DNA of 57,031 nucleotides, from positions 1 through 57,031 of the forward strand of contig JAFVSW010000001.1 in assembly GCA_017503545.1 (NCBI GenBank), read 5' to 3'. This document shows, in pieces, positions 40,167 through 49,253 of the stretch. The translations under genes were made by a program, and so were the position numbers. Positions within the stretch are counted from its first letter, which is position 1; each line of letters starts with the position of its first letter. Below the pieces are notes generated by a model. The model ran no database searches, had not been told where the DNA came from, and worked only from the letters and a program-made list of their open reading frames with translations. The DNA is from Lentisphaeria bacterium (GTDB lineage Bacteria > Verrucomicrobiota > Lentisphaeria > Victivallales > UBA1829).

Positions 40167-42124
40167 TCTTCATCCTCCTCCATGCTTGTCTCCGCATGTT
40201 CCGGCAAACGCAGAAAGAAGGAAAATACCGCACCGCCCTCTTTTGCATTATCGGCCTGGATCCATCCTTTATGTGCCAAAAGAATACCGTACGCCATGGA
40301 AAGCCCCATCCCCGTTCCTTTACCAATCGGTTTTGTTGTAAAAAACGGTTCAAATAAACGGTTGATCGCTTCCGGACCGATCCCGGTACCGGAATCCTGT
40401 ACCCGGATGACACAATACCGGTGTTCTTTCCAATCCGTGATTTCCGGCGGCGGGCGCATTTCACTTTGGTTCTGTTCCGCATGTTCGTAAAGGGAAATCA
40501 TCAATTTCCGTTTGGCTTCCGGAACATTTTCCATGGCATCACGGGCATTGAACAAAATGTTCATCAACGCCTGCTGCAACTGAATCGGGTCCCCGCGGAC
40601 AATCAATTTTTCCGGACTCTCCACCGTTACATCCACATGTACCGGAATTGCGGACGATACCGGCATGAATAATGCCACCGCGGAACGGATAAATTCCTCC
40701 ATTTCAATATCGGATTCGTTATAATTCCCTTTCCGGGCGAATCCCAGAAGCTGTTTGGTCAAAGTCGCCGCTTTCTCTGTAATACTGTCGATCCCGTCCA
40801 GATGACGGTTTACATCCGGATCATCTACGGGGTGCATATAGCGGATAATATCCAAATGTCCCTGCATGGCATGGAGAAAATTATTAAAGTCATGGGCAAT
40901 CCCTCCGGCAAGACGCCCAATGGATTCCAAACGCTGCCAATGGAATGTCTGTTCCTGCCATTCCTGACGCTCCCGTTCCAGTTTACTGCGCTCTGTAATA
41001 TCCTGACCATACACAATAAACATCGGGACATCGCCCATAATGACCGGCGTAAAAGAAAATGCGGCTTCCCGCCCGGAATGTTTGATCACGGCATTGCAGC
41101 GCAATGGTTCCGCATGTTCATCGACTTGTTCTTCCCAGGAAATATCACTCCATATATCCGGTGTAACCGTGGTCAAATCCATTAATGTGATATTCTGCAA
41201 ATGCCCGGATTTCAAACCGAAACTGTGTTCTGCCGCCGGATTTGCATCCATGACACGCCCATTCCGGTCGATCGTAACGATCATATCCGCAGACCGGTGA
41301 AACAGTAAACTGTAACGGGCTTCACTTTTACGTAAATCTTTTTCCAGTCGTTCCGCTTTGCTCATTGCACCGAAAAAGGCAAAGAAAATGTCAAGCGAAC
41401 GGCGACCGGAACCCGGTTCTTCCAATTGAATACGGGATAAATATAAACTGGCAAGCTGCGCCAAAAGTAAAATCGAAATTGAACGGGCAAGATAAGACGC
41501 CATCAAATCCTGCCACCACGCCTGCTGTCCCCAGAAAAGGATCAGGTAAAATAAAATACCATCCAACGCCTGTCCTGCAAACAAGGCACCGGTCACACAG
41601 ATAAACAAATGACAACGGCGGTTACGCAAGGATTGGTAAATAATCGGGATCAGAAACAGATCCAATGCAAAACTGACCACATTTGCCGCCATGGCACGGA
41701 TACTGGAAGAAAAGATGCGCGTAATGTCTGCAGCGGCAGAAAAATTTGTACCGGATCCGCTGTGCCACATTCCGCGGGAAAAGGTCATACTGATGATATA
41801 CGCATAAATACCCAATCCGGCAAGCAGAGCAATGATCAAACGCTGGGCTTCCACGGTACCGTCTGCAATATAAACGATGATCAAAGCCGCAAGAAACGGC
41901 AACAGTAATACCGTATTGGATAAGTCGAAATCAAGACCGGGAATCCCGGTATCAATACTGATTCCGGCTGTCCCGGAAAGCTGCATGAATGCAAAAAGCA
42001 GCCCCAGGGACAAATAAAAGCCGGCATTACCGATGATTTTACGCAAGCCATGAAGCAGCAGCAACATGACAAAAACAAATGTCATCTCCAATATAGCAAA
42101 ACAACATCCGTAAAACGCATTCAT
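40163..42124 (-). CDS. PAS sensor histidine kinase with multi-helix membrane domain
   Basis: 653 residues. The N-terminal ~230 residues contain about seven membrane helices, a sensory domain I cannot name. A PAS domain follows (~265-385: ARYSLLFHRSADMIVTIDRN), then the phospho-acceptor box GRLAGGIAHDFNNFLH with His near 411, and a HATPase domain with the N box (ILFNARDAMENV), G1 DSGTGIG and G2 GKGTGMGLSMAYGI. The DFNNFLH form is typical of hybrid-type kinases, but no receiver domain is attached and no response regulator lies nearby. Signalling partners are therefore unknown. GAAAGA precedes the ATG. The gene starts 19 bases after the first SGNH gene of the array. Confidence 0.92.
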   Translation of the reverse strand: MNAFYGCCFAILEMTFVFVMLLLLHGLRKIIGNAGFYLSLGLLFAFMQLSGTAGISIDTGIPGLDFDLSNTVLLLPFLAALIIVYIADGTVEAQRLIIALLAGLGIYAYIISMTFSRGMWHSGSGTNFSAAADITRIFSSSIRAMAANVVSFALDLFLIPIIYQSLRNRRCHLFICVTGALFAGQALDGILFYLILFWGQQAWWQDLMASYLARSISILLLAQLASLYLSRIQLEEPGSGRRSLDIFFAFFGAMSKAERLEKDLRKSEARYSLLFHRSADMIVTIDRNGRVMDANPAAEHSFGLKSGHLQNITLMDLTTVTPDIWSDISWEEQVDEHAEPLRCNAVIKHSGREAAFSFTPVIMGDVPMFIVYGQDITERSKLERERQEWQEQTFHWQRLESIGRLAGGIAHDFNNFLHAMQGHLDIIRYMHPVDDPDVNRHLDGIDSITEKAATLTKQLLGFARKGNYNESDIEMEEFIRSAVALFMPVSSAIPVHVDVTVESPEKLIVRGDPIQLQQALMNILFNARDAMENVPEAKRKLMISLYEHAEQNQSEMRPPPEITDWKEHRYCVIRVQDSGTGIGPEAINRLFEPFFTTKPIGKGTGMGLSMAYGILLAHKGWIQADNAKEGGAVFSFFLRLPEHAETSMEEDEE

Positions 42125-42143
42125 CGGTAATCTTTCTTTCTGA

Positions 42144-42995
42144 TTATTTTGTTAATTCTTTCCGAACCAAATTCTGCAGATAAGTCGGAACATCGACGCC
42201 TGCTGCGAATGCTTTTTCAGAAATTTTCTGAAATTCGCGGACGGAGAACGGAATAAAATAATTCAGCAAATATTTTCTATTGTTCCAATCTTTTTCACAT
42301 TTTGCGATTTGTTCATCGGTCAAACCGAAAGCCTTCAGAATACAGCGTGCCATCATCATATTTCCGATGGGGTTCATATGCACACCATCATAGGTAGCCA
42401 CAAATCTTCCTTTGAATTTCGGGTATTTTTTCTTGATGGAAGCAATGAGTTCCTGCATATCTTTGTTGACATCAACAAGAACGCAATTCTTTTCTTTTGC
42501 AAGTTGACGGAGAAAATCATTGTATGCGATCAATTTCTGATTATTGGGAGCCTTCAGATCTTCTGAGATCATGGTTGCGGTCATAATATAGACTTTGACG
42601 CCGGCAGCTTGTGCTTTTTCCACGATTTTTGTGATATTCACTTTATATTTATCCAGCGGAACACCTGCTTTTCCATGCCAGACATCGTTCACGCCACAGC
42701 TCAAGGTCATGTACTGAGGTTTCTTTGACAACACATCTCTCTCCAGACGTTTGAGCATTTGCGGCGCTTTATTTCCACCGACTCCAGCGGGAATTTTTTG
42801 AGCATTTATGCCATTGATTTTCAATGCTGACATGACAAGGTTGATATAGCCGCACTGCACACTGTTTCCCTGTGCAGTGATGGAATCACCGAGAAATCCG
42901 ATTTTATCACCATTTTTAATTACGATTTCTGCGGACAATGTAGCGGAAGACAACAATGCGGCTCCGAGAAGGAATCCTGCAAAAATATTTTTCAT
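42144..42995 (-). CDS. SGNH/GDSL hydrolase, array member 1
   Basis: 283 residues, secreted (MKNIFAGFLLGAALLSSATLSA signal peptide). SGNH enzymes remove acyl groups from carbohydrates or lipids. The four blocks are intact: GDSITAQGN (Ser nucleophile), a Gly in block II, SCGVNDVWHG with block-III Asn, and the DGVHMNPIGN block with Asp and His. It is one of five tandem paralogues (42144-46519), about 60-75% identical by eye to its neighbours. CGAAAGGAAAAAAAC precedes the ATG. It is the array member next to the histidine kinase gene. The substrate is unknown; glycan acetyl esters are plausible. Confidence 0.92.
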   Translation of the reverse strand: MKNIFAGFLLGAALLSSATLSAEIVIKNGDKIGFLGDSITAQGNSVQCGYINLVMSALKINGINAQKIPAGVGGNKAPQMLKRLERDVLSKKPQYMTLSCGVNDVWHGKAGVPLDKYKVNITKIVEKAQAAGVKVYIMTATMISEDLKAPNNQKLIAYNDFLRQLAKEKNCVLVDVNKDMQELIASIKKKYPKFKGRFVATYDGVHMNPIGNMMMARCILKAFGLTDEQIAKCEKDWNNRKYLLNYFIPFSVREFQKISEKAFAAGVDVPTYLQNLVRKELTK

Positions 42996-43029
42996 ACTGT
43001 TTTTTTCCTTTCGTATATGAATGTACGAA

Positions 43030-43878
43030 TTACTTTTTCAAATCTTTATTGACAAGGCTCTTAATGTAAGATGGAACATCTTTTCCGGTAGCGAAAGCAA
43101 TGTCAGACAATTTTTTGTATTCGCTGACGGTAAAATCGAACATTTTGTACAGGGGGAAATGTCTTTTATTCCAATCAGCTTCACATTTTGCGATTTGTTC
43201 CCCGGTCAAACCGAATGCTTTCAAAAGTCCGCGTGCCATTACGATATTCCCCATGGGATTCATGTGTACGCCGTCATACGTGGCAATACAATTTTTGAGT
43301 TTCGGGTATTTTTTCTTGATGGAAGCGATAAATTCCTGCATATCCTTGTTCAAATCGACCAGGACGCAGTTTTTTTCTTTTGCAAGTTGACGGAGGAAAT
43401 CATTATACGCAATCAATTTCTGATTTGTTTTTGATTTCTGATCTTCACCAATCATGGTAGCTGTCAGAATATAAACTTTGATTCCGGCAGCTTGTGCTTT
43501 TTCCACAATTTTCGTGATATCCACTTTATATTTATCCAGCGGAACACCTCTTTTTCCATGCCAGACATCGTTCATACCACAGCTCAAGGTCATGTACTGA
43601 GGTTTCTTTGACAACACATCTCTCTCCAGACGGGCAAGCATGTGATATGATTTGTTTCCGCCACGTCCGGCGGGAACTTTTTGAGCATTCACGCCATTGA
43701 TTTTCAAAGCGGACATGACAAGGTTGATGTACCCGCAGGAGAATATATCTCCCTGTGCTGTGATGGAATCACCGAGGAAAGCGATTTTATCACCATTTTT
43801 AATTACGATTTCCGCAGACAGAGTGGCGGAAGACAACAATGCAGCGCAGCAAAGAAGTCCTGTAAAAATTTTTTTCAT
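43030..43878 (-). CDS. SGNH/GDSL hydrolase, array member 2
   Basis: 282 residues, with a signal peptide (MKKIFTGLLCCAALLSSATL) and intact blocks: GDSITAQGD, SCGMNDVWHGKRG and DGVHMNPMGN. It is very close to member 1, including long stretches of identical DNA, so duplication is recent. ATG at 43878 is chosen because GAAAGGAAAAAATAAGT precedes it; the same leader occurs before members 1 and 4. The longer start at 43905 would spoil the signal peptide. Gap to member 1 is 34 bases. Confidence 0.92.
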   Translation of the reverse strand: MKKIFTGLLCCAALLSSATLSAEIVIKNGDKIAFLGDSITAQGDIFSCGYINLVMSALKINGVNAQKVPAGRGGNKSYHMLARLERDVLSKKPQYMTLSCGMNDVWHGKRGVPLDKYKVDITKIVEKAQAAGIKVYILTATMIGEDQKSKTNQKLIAYNDFLRQLAKEKNCVLVDLNKDMQEFIASIKKKYPKLKNCIATYDGVHMNPMGNIVMARGLLKAFGLTGEQIAKCEADWNKRHFPLYKMFDFTVSEYKKLSDIAFATGKDVPSYIKSLVNKDLKK

Positions 43879-43911
43879 ACTTATTTTTTCCTTTCGTGTA
43901 ACCATAAAAGA

Positions 43912-44769
43912 TTATTTTCGTATTTCGTTACGAATCAGTCTTTTTATATAGGTCGGGACATCCGTGCCGGCAGTATAAGCGATCTCGGATAATTGCTTAT
44001 ATTCGTGGACGGTGAGGTAGATCAAGTTTCTGAAATGAAACATGCGTTTATTCCAGTCGGCATCACATTTTGCAATTTGTTCCTCAGTAAACCCGAATGC
44101 TTTCAAAAGGGCGCGAGCAACCATGATATGCCCGATCGGACTCAAGTGTACACCATCGAATGTTGCCGTACATTTTCCTTTATATTGCGGGTATTTCTTC
44201 TTGACGGAAGCAACGATTTCCTGCATCTCGGTATTCAAATCGACAAGGACACAGTTCTTTTCTTTTGCAATTTGACGGAGAAAATCATTGTATGCGATCA
44301 ATTTCTGATTATTTTGCGTCATCGGATCTTCGTGGATCATGGTAGCCGTCAGGATATAAACTTTAACTCCGGCAGCTTGTGCTTTTTCCACGATTTGAGT
44401 AATGGACTTTTTATAAGCATCCAATGAGACCCCGTAATAAACATCGTTCACGCCTGTGTTCAAGGTCATATATTGAGGTTTCTGTTTCAAAATATCACGG
44501 TCCAGGCGTTTGAGCATCTGCGGTGCTTTATTTCCACCGATTCCGGCGGGAATTTTTTGAGCATTTATGCCATTGATTTTCAATGCTGACATTACGAGGT
44601 TGATATACCCGCAGGAGAATGTATTTCCTTGATGGGTGATGGAATCACCGAGGAATCCGATTTTATCACCATTTTTTATTATGATTTCCGCAGAGAGCGA
44701 GGCGGAAGATAATAAAGTAATGCTGAAAAGAATGCTGAAAAAAATATGTTTCATATGTGCATTTTTCAT
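43912..44769 (-). CDS. SGNH/GDSL hydrolase, array member 3
   Basis: 285 residues, secreted. Blocks are GDSITHQGN, NTGVNDVYYG (shorter loop after Asn than members 1, 2 and 4) and DGVHLSPIGH; all four catalytic-type residues remain. It has diverged more than members 1 and 2. Start ATG at 44769 or the Met five codons later (44754), which gives the cleaner signal peptide; neither has a strong ribosome binding site, and the gene starts only 9 bases after the stop of member 4, so re-initiation is possible. Confidence 0.9.
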   Translation of the reverse strand: MKNAHMKHIFFSILFSITLLSSASLSAEIIIKNGDKIGFLGDSITHQGNTFSCGYINLVMSALKINGINAQKIPAGIGGNKAPQMLKRLDRDILKQKPQYMTLNTGVNDVYYGVSLDAYKKSITQIVEKAQAAGVKVYILTATMIHEDPMTQNNQKLIAYNDFLRQIAKEKNCVLVDLNTEMQEIVASVKKKYPQYKGKCTATFDGVHLSPIGHIMVARALLKAFGFTEEQIAKCDADWNKRMFHFRNLIYLTVHEYKQLSEIAYTAGTDVPTYIKRLIRNEIRK

Positions 44770-44778
44770 TTTTTGAAA

Positions 44779-45627
44779 TTACTTGCTCACCGCATTGCGC
44801 ACTGCATCCATGGAATATGCTTCTGCACTTTTACCTGTGCCAACCGCTTTTGCAGAAAGATCCATGTATTCTTTTGTGGAAATATTGACGTAAAGACGCA
44901 TTGTAAATTTGCTTTTCATCCAGGCATCAGTTGCTTTTTTCAACTGTTCATCGGACAAGCCGAATGCTTTCAGAATACCGCGCGCCATCATCATATTGCC
45001 AAGGGGATTCATATGTACGCCATCGACGGTCAGATAGTTGCCTTTGAAGTTCGGATATTTTTTCTTGATGGCAGCAATTTCTGCCTGCATATCTTTATTC
45101 AAATCAACAAGAACACAATTCTTTTCTTTTGCAAGCTGACGGAGAAAATCATTGTAAGCGATCAATTTCTGGTTGTTCTTTGCCTGCTGATTTTCAGAAA
45201 TCATGGTTGCGGTCAGAATATAAACTTTTACTCCGGCAGCTTGCGCTTTTTCCACAATTTTTCTGATATTGACTTTGTACTGATCAAGGGGAACACCGCG
45301 TTTTCCATGCCAGACATCGTTGACACCGCAACTCAAGGTCATGTGCTGGGGCTTCTTGGCTAACACATCTTTATCCATACGGGCAAGCATCTGATTGGAT
45401 TTATGACCACTGATCCCTGCAGGAACTTTTACAGCTTTTACACCATTGACTTGCAAGGCGGTTATCACAAGGTTGATATAGCCGCAATGCATACTGTTCC
45501 CCTGTGCGGTGATGGAGTCGCCGAGGAATCCGATTTTGTCACCATTCTTAACAACGATTTCCGCTGAGAGAGTTGCGGAAGACAACAAAGCGGCTCCGAA
45601 CAGAAGCCCGACAAACATTTTTTTCAT
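44779..45627 (-). CDS. SGNH/GDSL hydrolase, array member 4
   Basis: 282 residues with signal peptide MKKMFVGLLFGAALLSSATL and intact blocks GDSITAQGN, SCGVNDVWHGKRG and VDGVHMNPLGN. Its C-terminal ~50 residues differ from the other members (MRLYVNISTKEYMDLSAKAV), which may alter substrate or partner binding. AAGAAAGGAAAAAATAAGT precedes the ATG, the same leader as member 2. Confidence 0.92.
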   Translation of the reverse strand: MKKMFVGLLFGAALLSSATLSAEIVVKNGDKIGFLGDSITAQGNSMHCGYINLVITALQVNGVKAVKVPAGISGHKSNQMLARMDKDVLAKKPQHMTLSCGVNDVWHGKRGVPLDQYKVNIRKIVEKAQAAGVKVYILTATMISENQQAKNNQKLIAYNDFLRQLAKEKNCVLVDLNKDMQAEIAAIKKKYPNFKGNYLTVDGVHMNPLGNMMMARGILKAFGLSDEQLKKATDAWMKSKFTMRLYVNISTKEYMDLSAKAVGTGKSAEAYSMDAVRNAVSK

Positions 45628-45661
45628 ACTTATTTTTTCCTTTCTTTGTATGGTTTTCTGA

Positions 45662-46519
45662 TTATTTTCTTAAATCATCCCGGAGCAATTTATTCATGTA
45701 TGCCGCGACATCCATCCCTGCGGCAAATGCTTTTTCCGAGAGTTTCAAATATTCTTTAATGGAAACCGTTACCGCCGGATAAAATGTATAACGGCGTCTC
45801 ATCCAATCATCCGATGCTTTTGCGATTTGATCATCCGTCAACCCGAATGTTTTCAATAGACTCAAAGCAACCATCATATGCCCCATCGGATTCATATTGA
45901 TCCCGTCAGTCGTAAGCAGATTACCTCTGGCTTTCGGGTAAAGTTTCCGGATTTCATTCAGACGGGTTTGCATATCCTGATTCAGATCCACAAGAACACA
46001 TTTCTTTTCTTTGGCAAGTTGACGGAGAAAATCGTTATATGGTATCAATCTTTTATTGTAGGCGTTGCGGGGATTTTCCGTAATCATTGTCGCCGTCAGA
46101 ATATAAACTTTCATCCCCGCCTGCTGCGCTTTTTCCACAATCTGACGGACAGTTTTCTTATATTGTTCCAATACGGCTTTACGGTTGCCGCCCTGCAGCG
46201 AATCATAAATCCCGCAATTCAACAGTAAATATTGCGGTTTCCGGCGTAAAATATCACGTTCAAAACGCCGTTGCATATCAGCAACCCTGCTGCCATTGAT
46301 TCCGGATGCAATTCTTCCGGCTTTGATTCCATTGGCGTTCAAAGCGGAATACAAAAGATTGATGTACCCGATATTCAAGTTATTTCCCTGGTACGTAATG
46401 GAATCGCCGAGAAAGGCAATATTCTCTTTTTGTTTGATCTGTATTTCTGCTGCTCCCGACGACGGCAGCAACCATACCGCAACAAAAAGCAAAATCGTAA
46501 AAAACATGTTTTTATTCAT
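45662..46519 (-). CDS. SGNH-like protein, array member 5, two catalytic residues replaced
   Basis: 285 residues, secreted, homologous over the whole length to members 1-4. The nucleophile block is kept (GDSITYQGN), but block III reads NCGIYDSLQGG with Tyr in place of Asn, and the last block reads TTDGINMNPMGH with Asn in place of the catalytic His. A Ser-His-Asp mechanism should fail, so it is probably a binding protein or an inactive paralogue. The reading frame is intact, which argues for a retained role. It is the first gene of the array in the direction of transcription. GAG lies about 8 bases before the ATG. Confidence 0.88.
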   Translation of the reverse strand: MNKNMFFTILLFVAVWLLPSSGAAEIQIKQKENIAFLGDSITYQGNNLNIGYINLLYSALNANGIKAGRIASGINGSRVADMQRRFERDILRRKPQYLLLNCGIYDSLQGGNRKAVLEQYKKTVRQIVEKAQQAGMKVYILTATMITENPRNAYNKRLIPYNDFLRQLAKEKKCVLVDLNQDMQTRLNEIRKLYPKARGNLLTTDGINMNPMGHMMVALSLLKTFGLTDDQIAKASDDWMRRRYTFYPAVTVSIKEYLKLSEKAFAAGMDVAAYMNKLLRDDLRK

Positions 46520-46546
46520 ATCTCAACTCATCGTTTTATTTTATCA

Positions 46547-47326
46547 TCAATGACCGGCAAGTAATGCACCGGCAAGCAGCAGACACATTTCGGTAAAATA
46601 TCCCCAATATTCCAATTGTTTGATCGTGATCAGATCATCCAGTCGTTCATGAAGATATCTGCCGTATTTGGTCATTCCCCAGGCAATGAGGAACGTTGCA
46701 ACTGCACCGCCGGGATGCCCGGTAAACACACCAAAAACAAGCAACGCCAAACCGGCGGCGAACCAATGATACATCGCAAAACCTTCCGGCACGGGAATCA
46801 GTTCATTCCATGTCCGTTCATCCCGCAGAGATGCCAATTCCGCCATGACAAGAAAACTGCCGGTCAATGCAAATACACTCCAGACCGCGGCATGATGCCA
46901 CGCCAGGAGACCAAACAGAACGCCGCGGAAAATATAAATTGTAAATGGCAGAAGCTGTTCCGGCAAATCTTTTTCTTTCCAGCTTTCCGGCTGCGTAAAA
47001 TCCAACGCATCTTCCGGAGAACTTCCATGAAAACGACGGTTGCACCATGTACAGAATAATTTGAAGCCCCGGAATTTACGGAGCATATCCAACAAAAACA
47101 CACCGGTAAAAACAAAAAACAGAATTGCTGCGGTATTACCAATAACATAACGGATCAGCAGGCAGGCAAAATACACCATTGCACCGGCAGCCGTTCCGAC
47201 CAAAGGAAATATCACACGGGCAAAAGGCGGAATATAACGGGGATCAACTGCCGGGAGACCGGGGAGTTTGAACCGAAAAAAATAATTCCATACCCACGAA
47301 AACGCATTCAAATATTTCTGTTTCAT
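46547..47326 (-). CDS. Polytopic membrane protein, weakly CobS-like
   Basis: 259 residues with about six membrane helices. The segment FPLVGTAAGAMVYFACLLI (~40-58) and the end KYGRYLHERLDDL followed by a closing helix loosely recall cobalamin synthase (CobS), but the GL-x-D-T/H-x-DG substrate motif of CobS is missing and no other cobalamin gene is nearby. I therefore treat it as unknown. Its start overlaps the stop of the acyltransferase gene by ATGA, so it may share a membrane-lipid role with plsC/olsB. Gap to SGNH member 5 is 27 bases. Confidence 0.45.
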   Translation of the reverse strand: MKQKYLNAFSWVWNYFFRFKLPGLPAVDPRYIPPFARVIFPLVGTAAGAMVYFACLLIRYVIGNTAAILFFVFTGVFLLDMLRKFRGFKLFCTWCNRRFHGSSPEDALDFTQPESWKEKDLPEQLLPFTIYIFRGVLFGLLAWHHAAVWSVFALTGSFLVMAELASLRDERTWNELIPVPEGFAMYHWFAAGLALLVFGVFTGHPGGAVATFLIAWGMTKYGRYLHERLDDLITIKQLEYWGYFTEMCLLLAGALLAGH

Positions 47327-48126
47327 ACCATCTCTTTCCTTTCACCAAGGATCTCCGGCAAACGCTGCCGGTATTCCTGCTCCATAATTTCACGAACTTC
47401 GTTCATGACCTGTTTGCGGTCCGCACCTTCCGGGGCGTAATATAAATCCAGCAAATACACATCGCAAATCACTTTTCCGTTCCCCAGAACCTGCCAGAAA
47501 TGAGTACCGAAACCAATATCACCATACCAGGCGGGGTTGATATCTTTTTCTTCATTCCAACGGTAAAAAGTCAAAATCGGCTGAATCGGAATATCGGTTC
47601 CTGCAATCGCCTCAAAGGAAGTGGACTTGAATGGCAGAAGACCGCTCCGTCCGTCAGAACTTGTCCCTTCCGGATATACGATCAACGGTATTTTCTGTTT
47701 CAAAGTTTCCCGGAATTGTTTCAACGTTTCCTTTGATTTTGCGGGAGATGTGCGATCGACCCAAATCGCTTGCGCCATCGCCACATACTGTCCGAACACC
47801 GGCCAGGAGCGTATTTCCTTTTTTGCGGCAAAACGGAATCCGCACAAAGAGGCATGAACAAAGATGTCAAGATATCCCAAGTGATTGGATACCAGTAAAC
47901 CGCCATGCTCTTTGTAACGGTCGATATTCCCGTGAATACGCAAATCAAGCCCGAATAATTTGACAAGTCCTTTTCCCCATGATCTTGATTGACGCGCCAT
48001 CAACCGTACACGTTCTTTCCGGGGCAGAATAAACGGAATGAAATATAATGCCTGTAATGTTCCCCAGAGAAAAATCAACGGAATACGGTAACAACGCCGC
48101 CACATACGGAGTAAAGAATTTGTCAT
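47323..48126 (-). CDS. 1-acyl-glycerol-3-phosphate-type acyltransferase (PlsC/OlsA-like)
   Basis: 267 residues. It transfers an acyl chain to a lyso-lipid at the inner membrane. One helix lies near 14-33. The catalytic box SNHLGYLDIF (His-x4-Asp, ~79-88) and the VYPEGTSSDG box (~150-159) are complete. The gene follows a GNAT/OlsB-like gene by 7 bases; such pairs make ornithine lipid (OlsB first, OlsA second), so OlsA is more likely than general PlsC. GAGGCG lies about 12 bases before the ATG. Downstream it overlaps the CobS-like membrane gene by ATGA. Confidence 0.9.
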   Translation of the reverse strand: MTNSLLRMWRRCYRIPLIFLWGTLQALYFIPFILPRKERVRLMARQSRSWGKGLVKLFGLDLRIHGNIDRYKEHGGLLVSNHLGYLDIFVHASLCGFRFAAKKEIRSWPVFGQYVAMAQAIWVDRTSPAKSKETLKQFRETLKQKIPLIVYPEGTSSDGRSGLLPFKSTSFEAIAGTDIPIQPILTFYRWNEEKDINPAWYGDIGFGTHFWQVLGNGKVICDVYLLDLYYAPEGADRKQVMNEVREIMEQEYRQRLPEILGERKEMV

Positions 48127-48133
48127 GATATGC

Positions 48134-48943
48134 TTACGCCTCTATTTTAATGTTAAAATGACGGCTGTACCGGTCCGGCAGCCGTGCCACATCCAATAGA
48201 ATCAGGAAATCGATGGTTCCGAACTCCCGGTCAAATGCCGGCGGACCGCATATCTTTGCGCCGAGCCGCATATAACCTTTCAGAAGCGGCGGGAAGATTT
48301 CCCGCAACGCAGAACTGTCCTTCTGAATTGTTTCGACTTCCGTTTCATCGTATTCATTCAACCGGTAATCAGCCGCAGGTTCCGCATGAACCTGCGTATC
48401 GAGTAAATTCAAACGGCAGAAATGCCGGTATAAAGCCACAGCGGCAGAAGCACGGGTATCTTCCAAACTGGCACACCCGATCAGATAACGCATACCGGAG
48501 CGGCGCATAGCATCCGCGATCCCAGCCCATAACAAGGCAACGGCACTGCCATCGCGGCACGCCGGATCAACACAGGAACGGCCCACTTCCATTGTTTTGG
48601 ACAACAAACCATCCAACCCGGAAATATTGAACTCGCCGGCAGAATACATCCCTGACACCCGGTCAGCAGCATGGATAAAACGATAAGTGCCAACGACACG
48701 TTGCGGTGTTTCTTTATACACCAGCAAATGTACCGCCTTTTCATCAAAGGCATCCTGATCGATTTTTTCAGAAGAATTGCCCCCGCATTTCCCCTGTTCC
48801 TGTTGAAACACCCGATAACGGAGTTTCTGACAAGCCAGGATTTCCTCCCGTGATTCAGCATACTTGATCCCATACGGAAATTTTTCCGCGATCAACGCTG
48901 AATTCTGATTTTTTTTAATCAATTCATTCCACAAAACATTCAC
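48134..48943 (-). CDS. GNAT N-acyltransferase, OlsB-like
   Basis: 269 residues. The first ~200 residues fit the hemolysin/OlsB acyltransferase family, which transfers a 3-hydroxyacyl chain from ACP to the amino group of ornithine or a similar amino acid. Seen are CQKLRYRVFQQEQG (~40), FDEKAVHLLVY, VVGTYRFIHA, MEVGRSCVDPACRDGSAVAL and LIGCASLEDT. The GTG at 48943 is preferred: AGGTGG sits 5 bases upstream, whereas the GTG at 48952 lies inside that site. It leads the OlsA-like gene. Ornithine lipid is phosphorus-free, which fits a bacterium that also stores polyphosphate, though that link is inference. Confidence 0.85.
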   Translation of the reverse strand: MNVLWNELIKKNQNSALIAEKFPYGIKYAESREEILACQKLRYRVFQQEQGKCGGNSSEKIDQDAFDEKAVHLLVYKETPQRVVGTYRFIHAADRVSGMYSAGEFNISGLDGLLSKTMEVGRSCVDPACRDGSAVALLWAGIADAMRRSGMRYLIGCASLEDTRASAAVALYRHFCRLNLLDTQVHAEPAADYRLNEYDETEVETIQKDSSALREIFPPLLKGYMRLGAKICGPPAFDREFGTIDFLILLDVARLPDRYSRHFNIKIEA

Positions 48944-49043
48944 TTTTACCACCTGTTTTAAACGGTTATTACCTGAAAGATCCCCTCCCTGTCAGAGAAA
49001 GACAGCAGACTTTCACCTGATGAAAAATCAGATAAATCATCGT

Positions 49044-49072
49044 AATTTAATTGCACTATGATGATTTTTCAA
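49044..49072 (-). promoter_or_regulatory. Sigma-70-like promoter of the olsB-plsC operon
   Basis: Minus strand TTGAAA (49072-49067), a 17-base spacer and TAAATT (49049-49044). The ~95-base leader contains two small hairpins (CTGAT-ATCAG and CTGTC-GACAG). This 300-base divergent gap (48953-49253) holds nothing else recognisable besides the prc promoter. Confidence 0.55.
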
Positions 49073-49186
49073 GTTTTTTTATATATTTCCTGTAAGATTT
49101 CTCTTTTTTTTCAATAGAAACACCTCTCCATAAACAGATATGGTACAAAAAAAACAAAAAAGTATGTAAAAAATTTCTTTTTTTAT

Positions 49187-49214
49187 TTGTAATTTTCCGT
49201 TCCTGTGGTAAAAT
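49187..49214 (+). promoter_or_regulatory. Sigma-70-like promoter of the prc operon
   Basis: TTGTAA (49187-49192), a 16-base spacer and TAAAAT (49209-49214), 39 bases before the ATG at 49254. Confidence 0.6.
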
Positions 49215-49253
49215 ATAGACCGTATTATCAGATTATGGAGACAGATTCAAACA

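Noticed and set aside
46547-47326. Cobalamin synthase (cobS)
   Set aside because: Only a vague pattern of membrane helices fits; the conserved acidic substrate motif is missing and no cobalamin genes are nearby.
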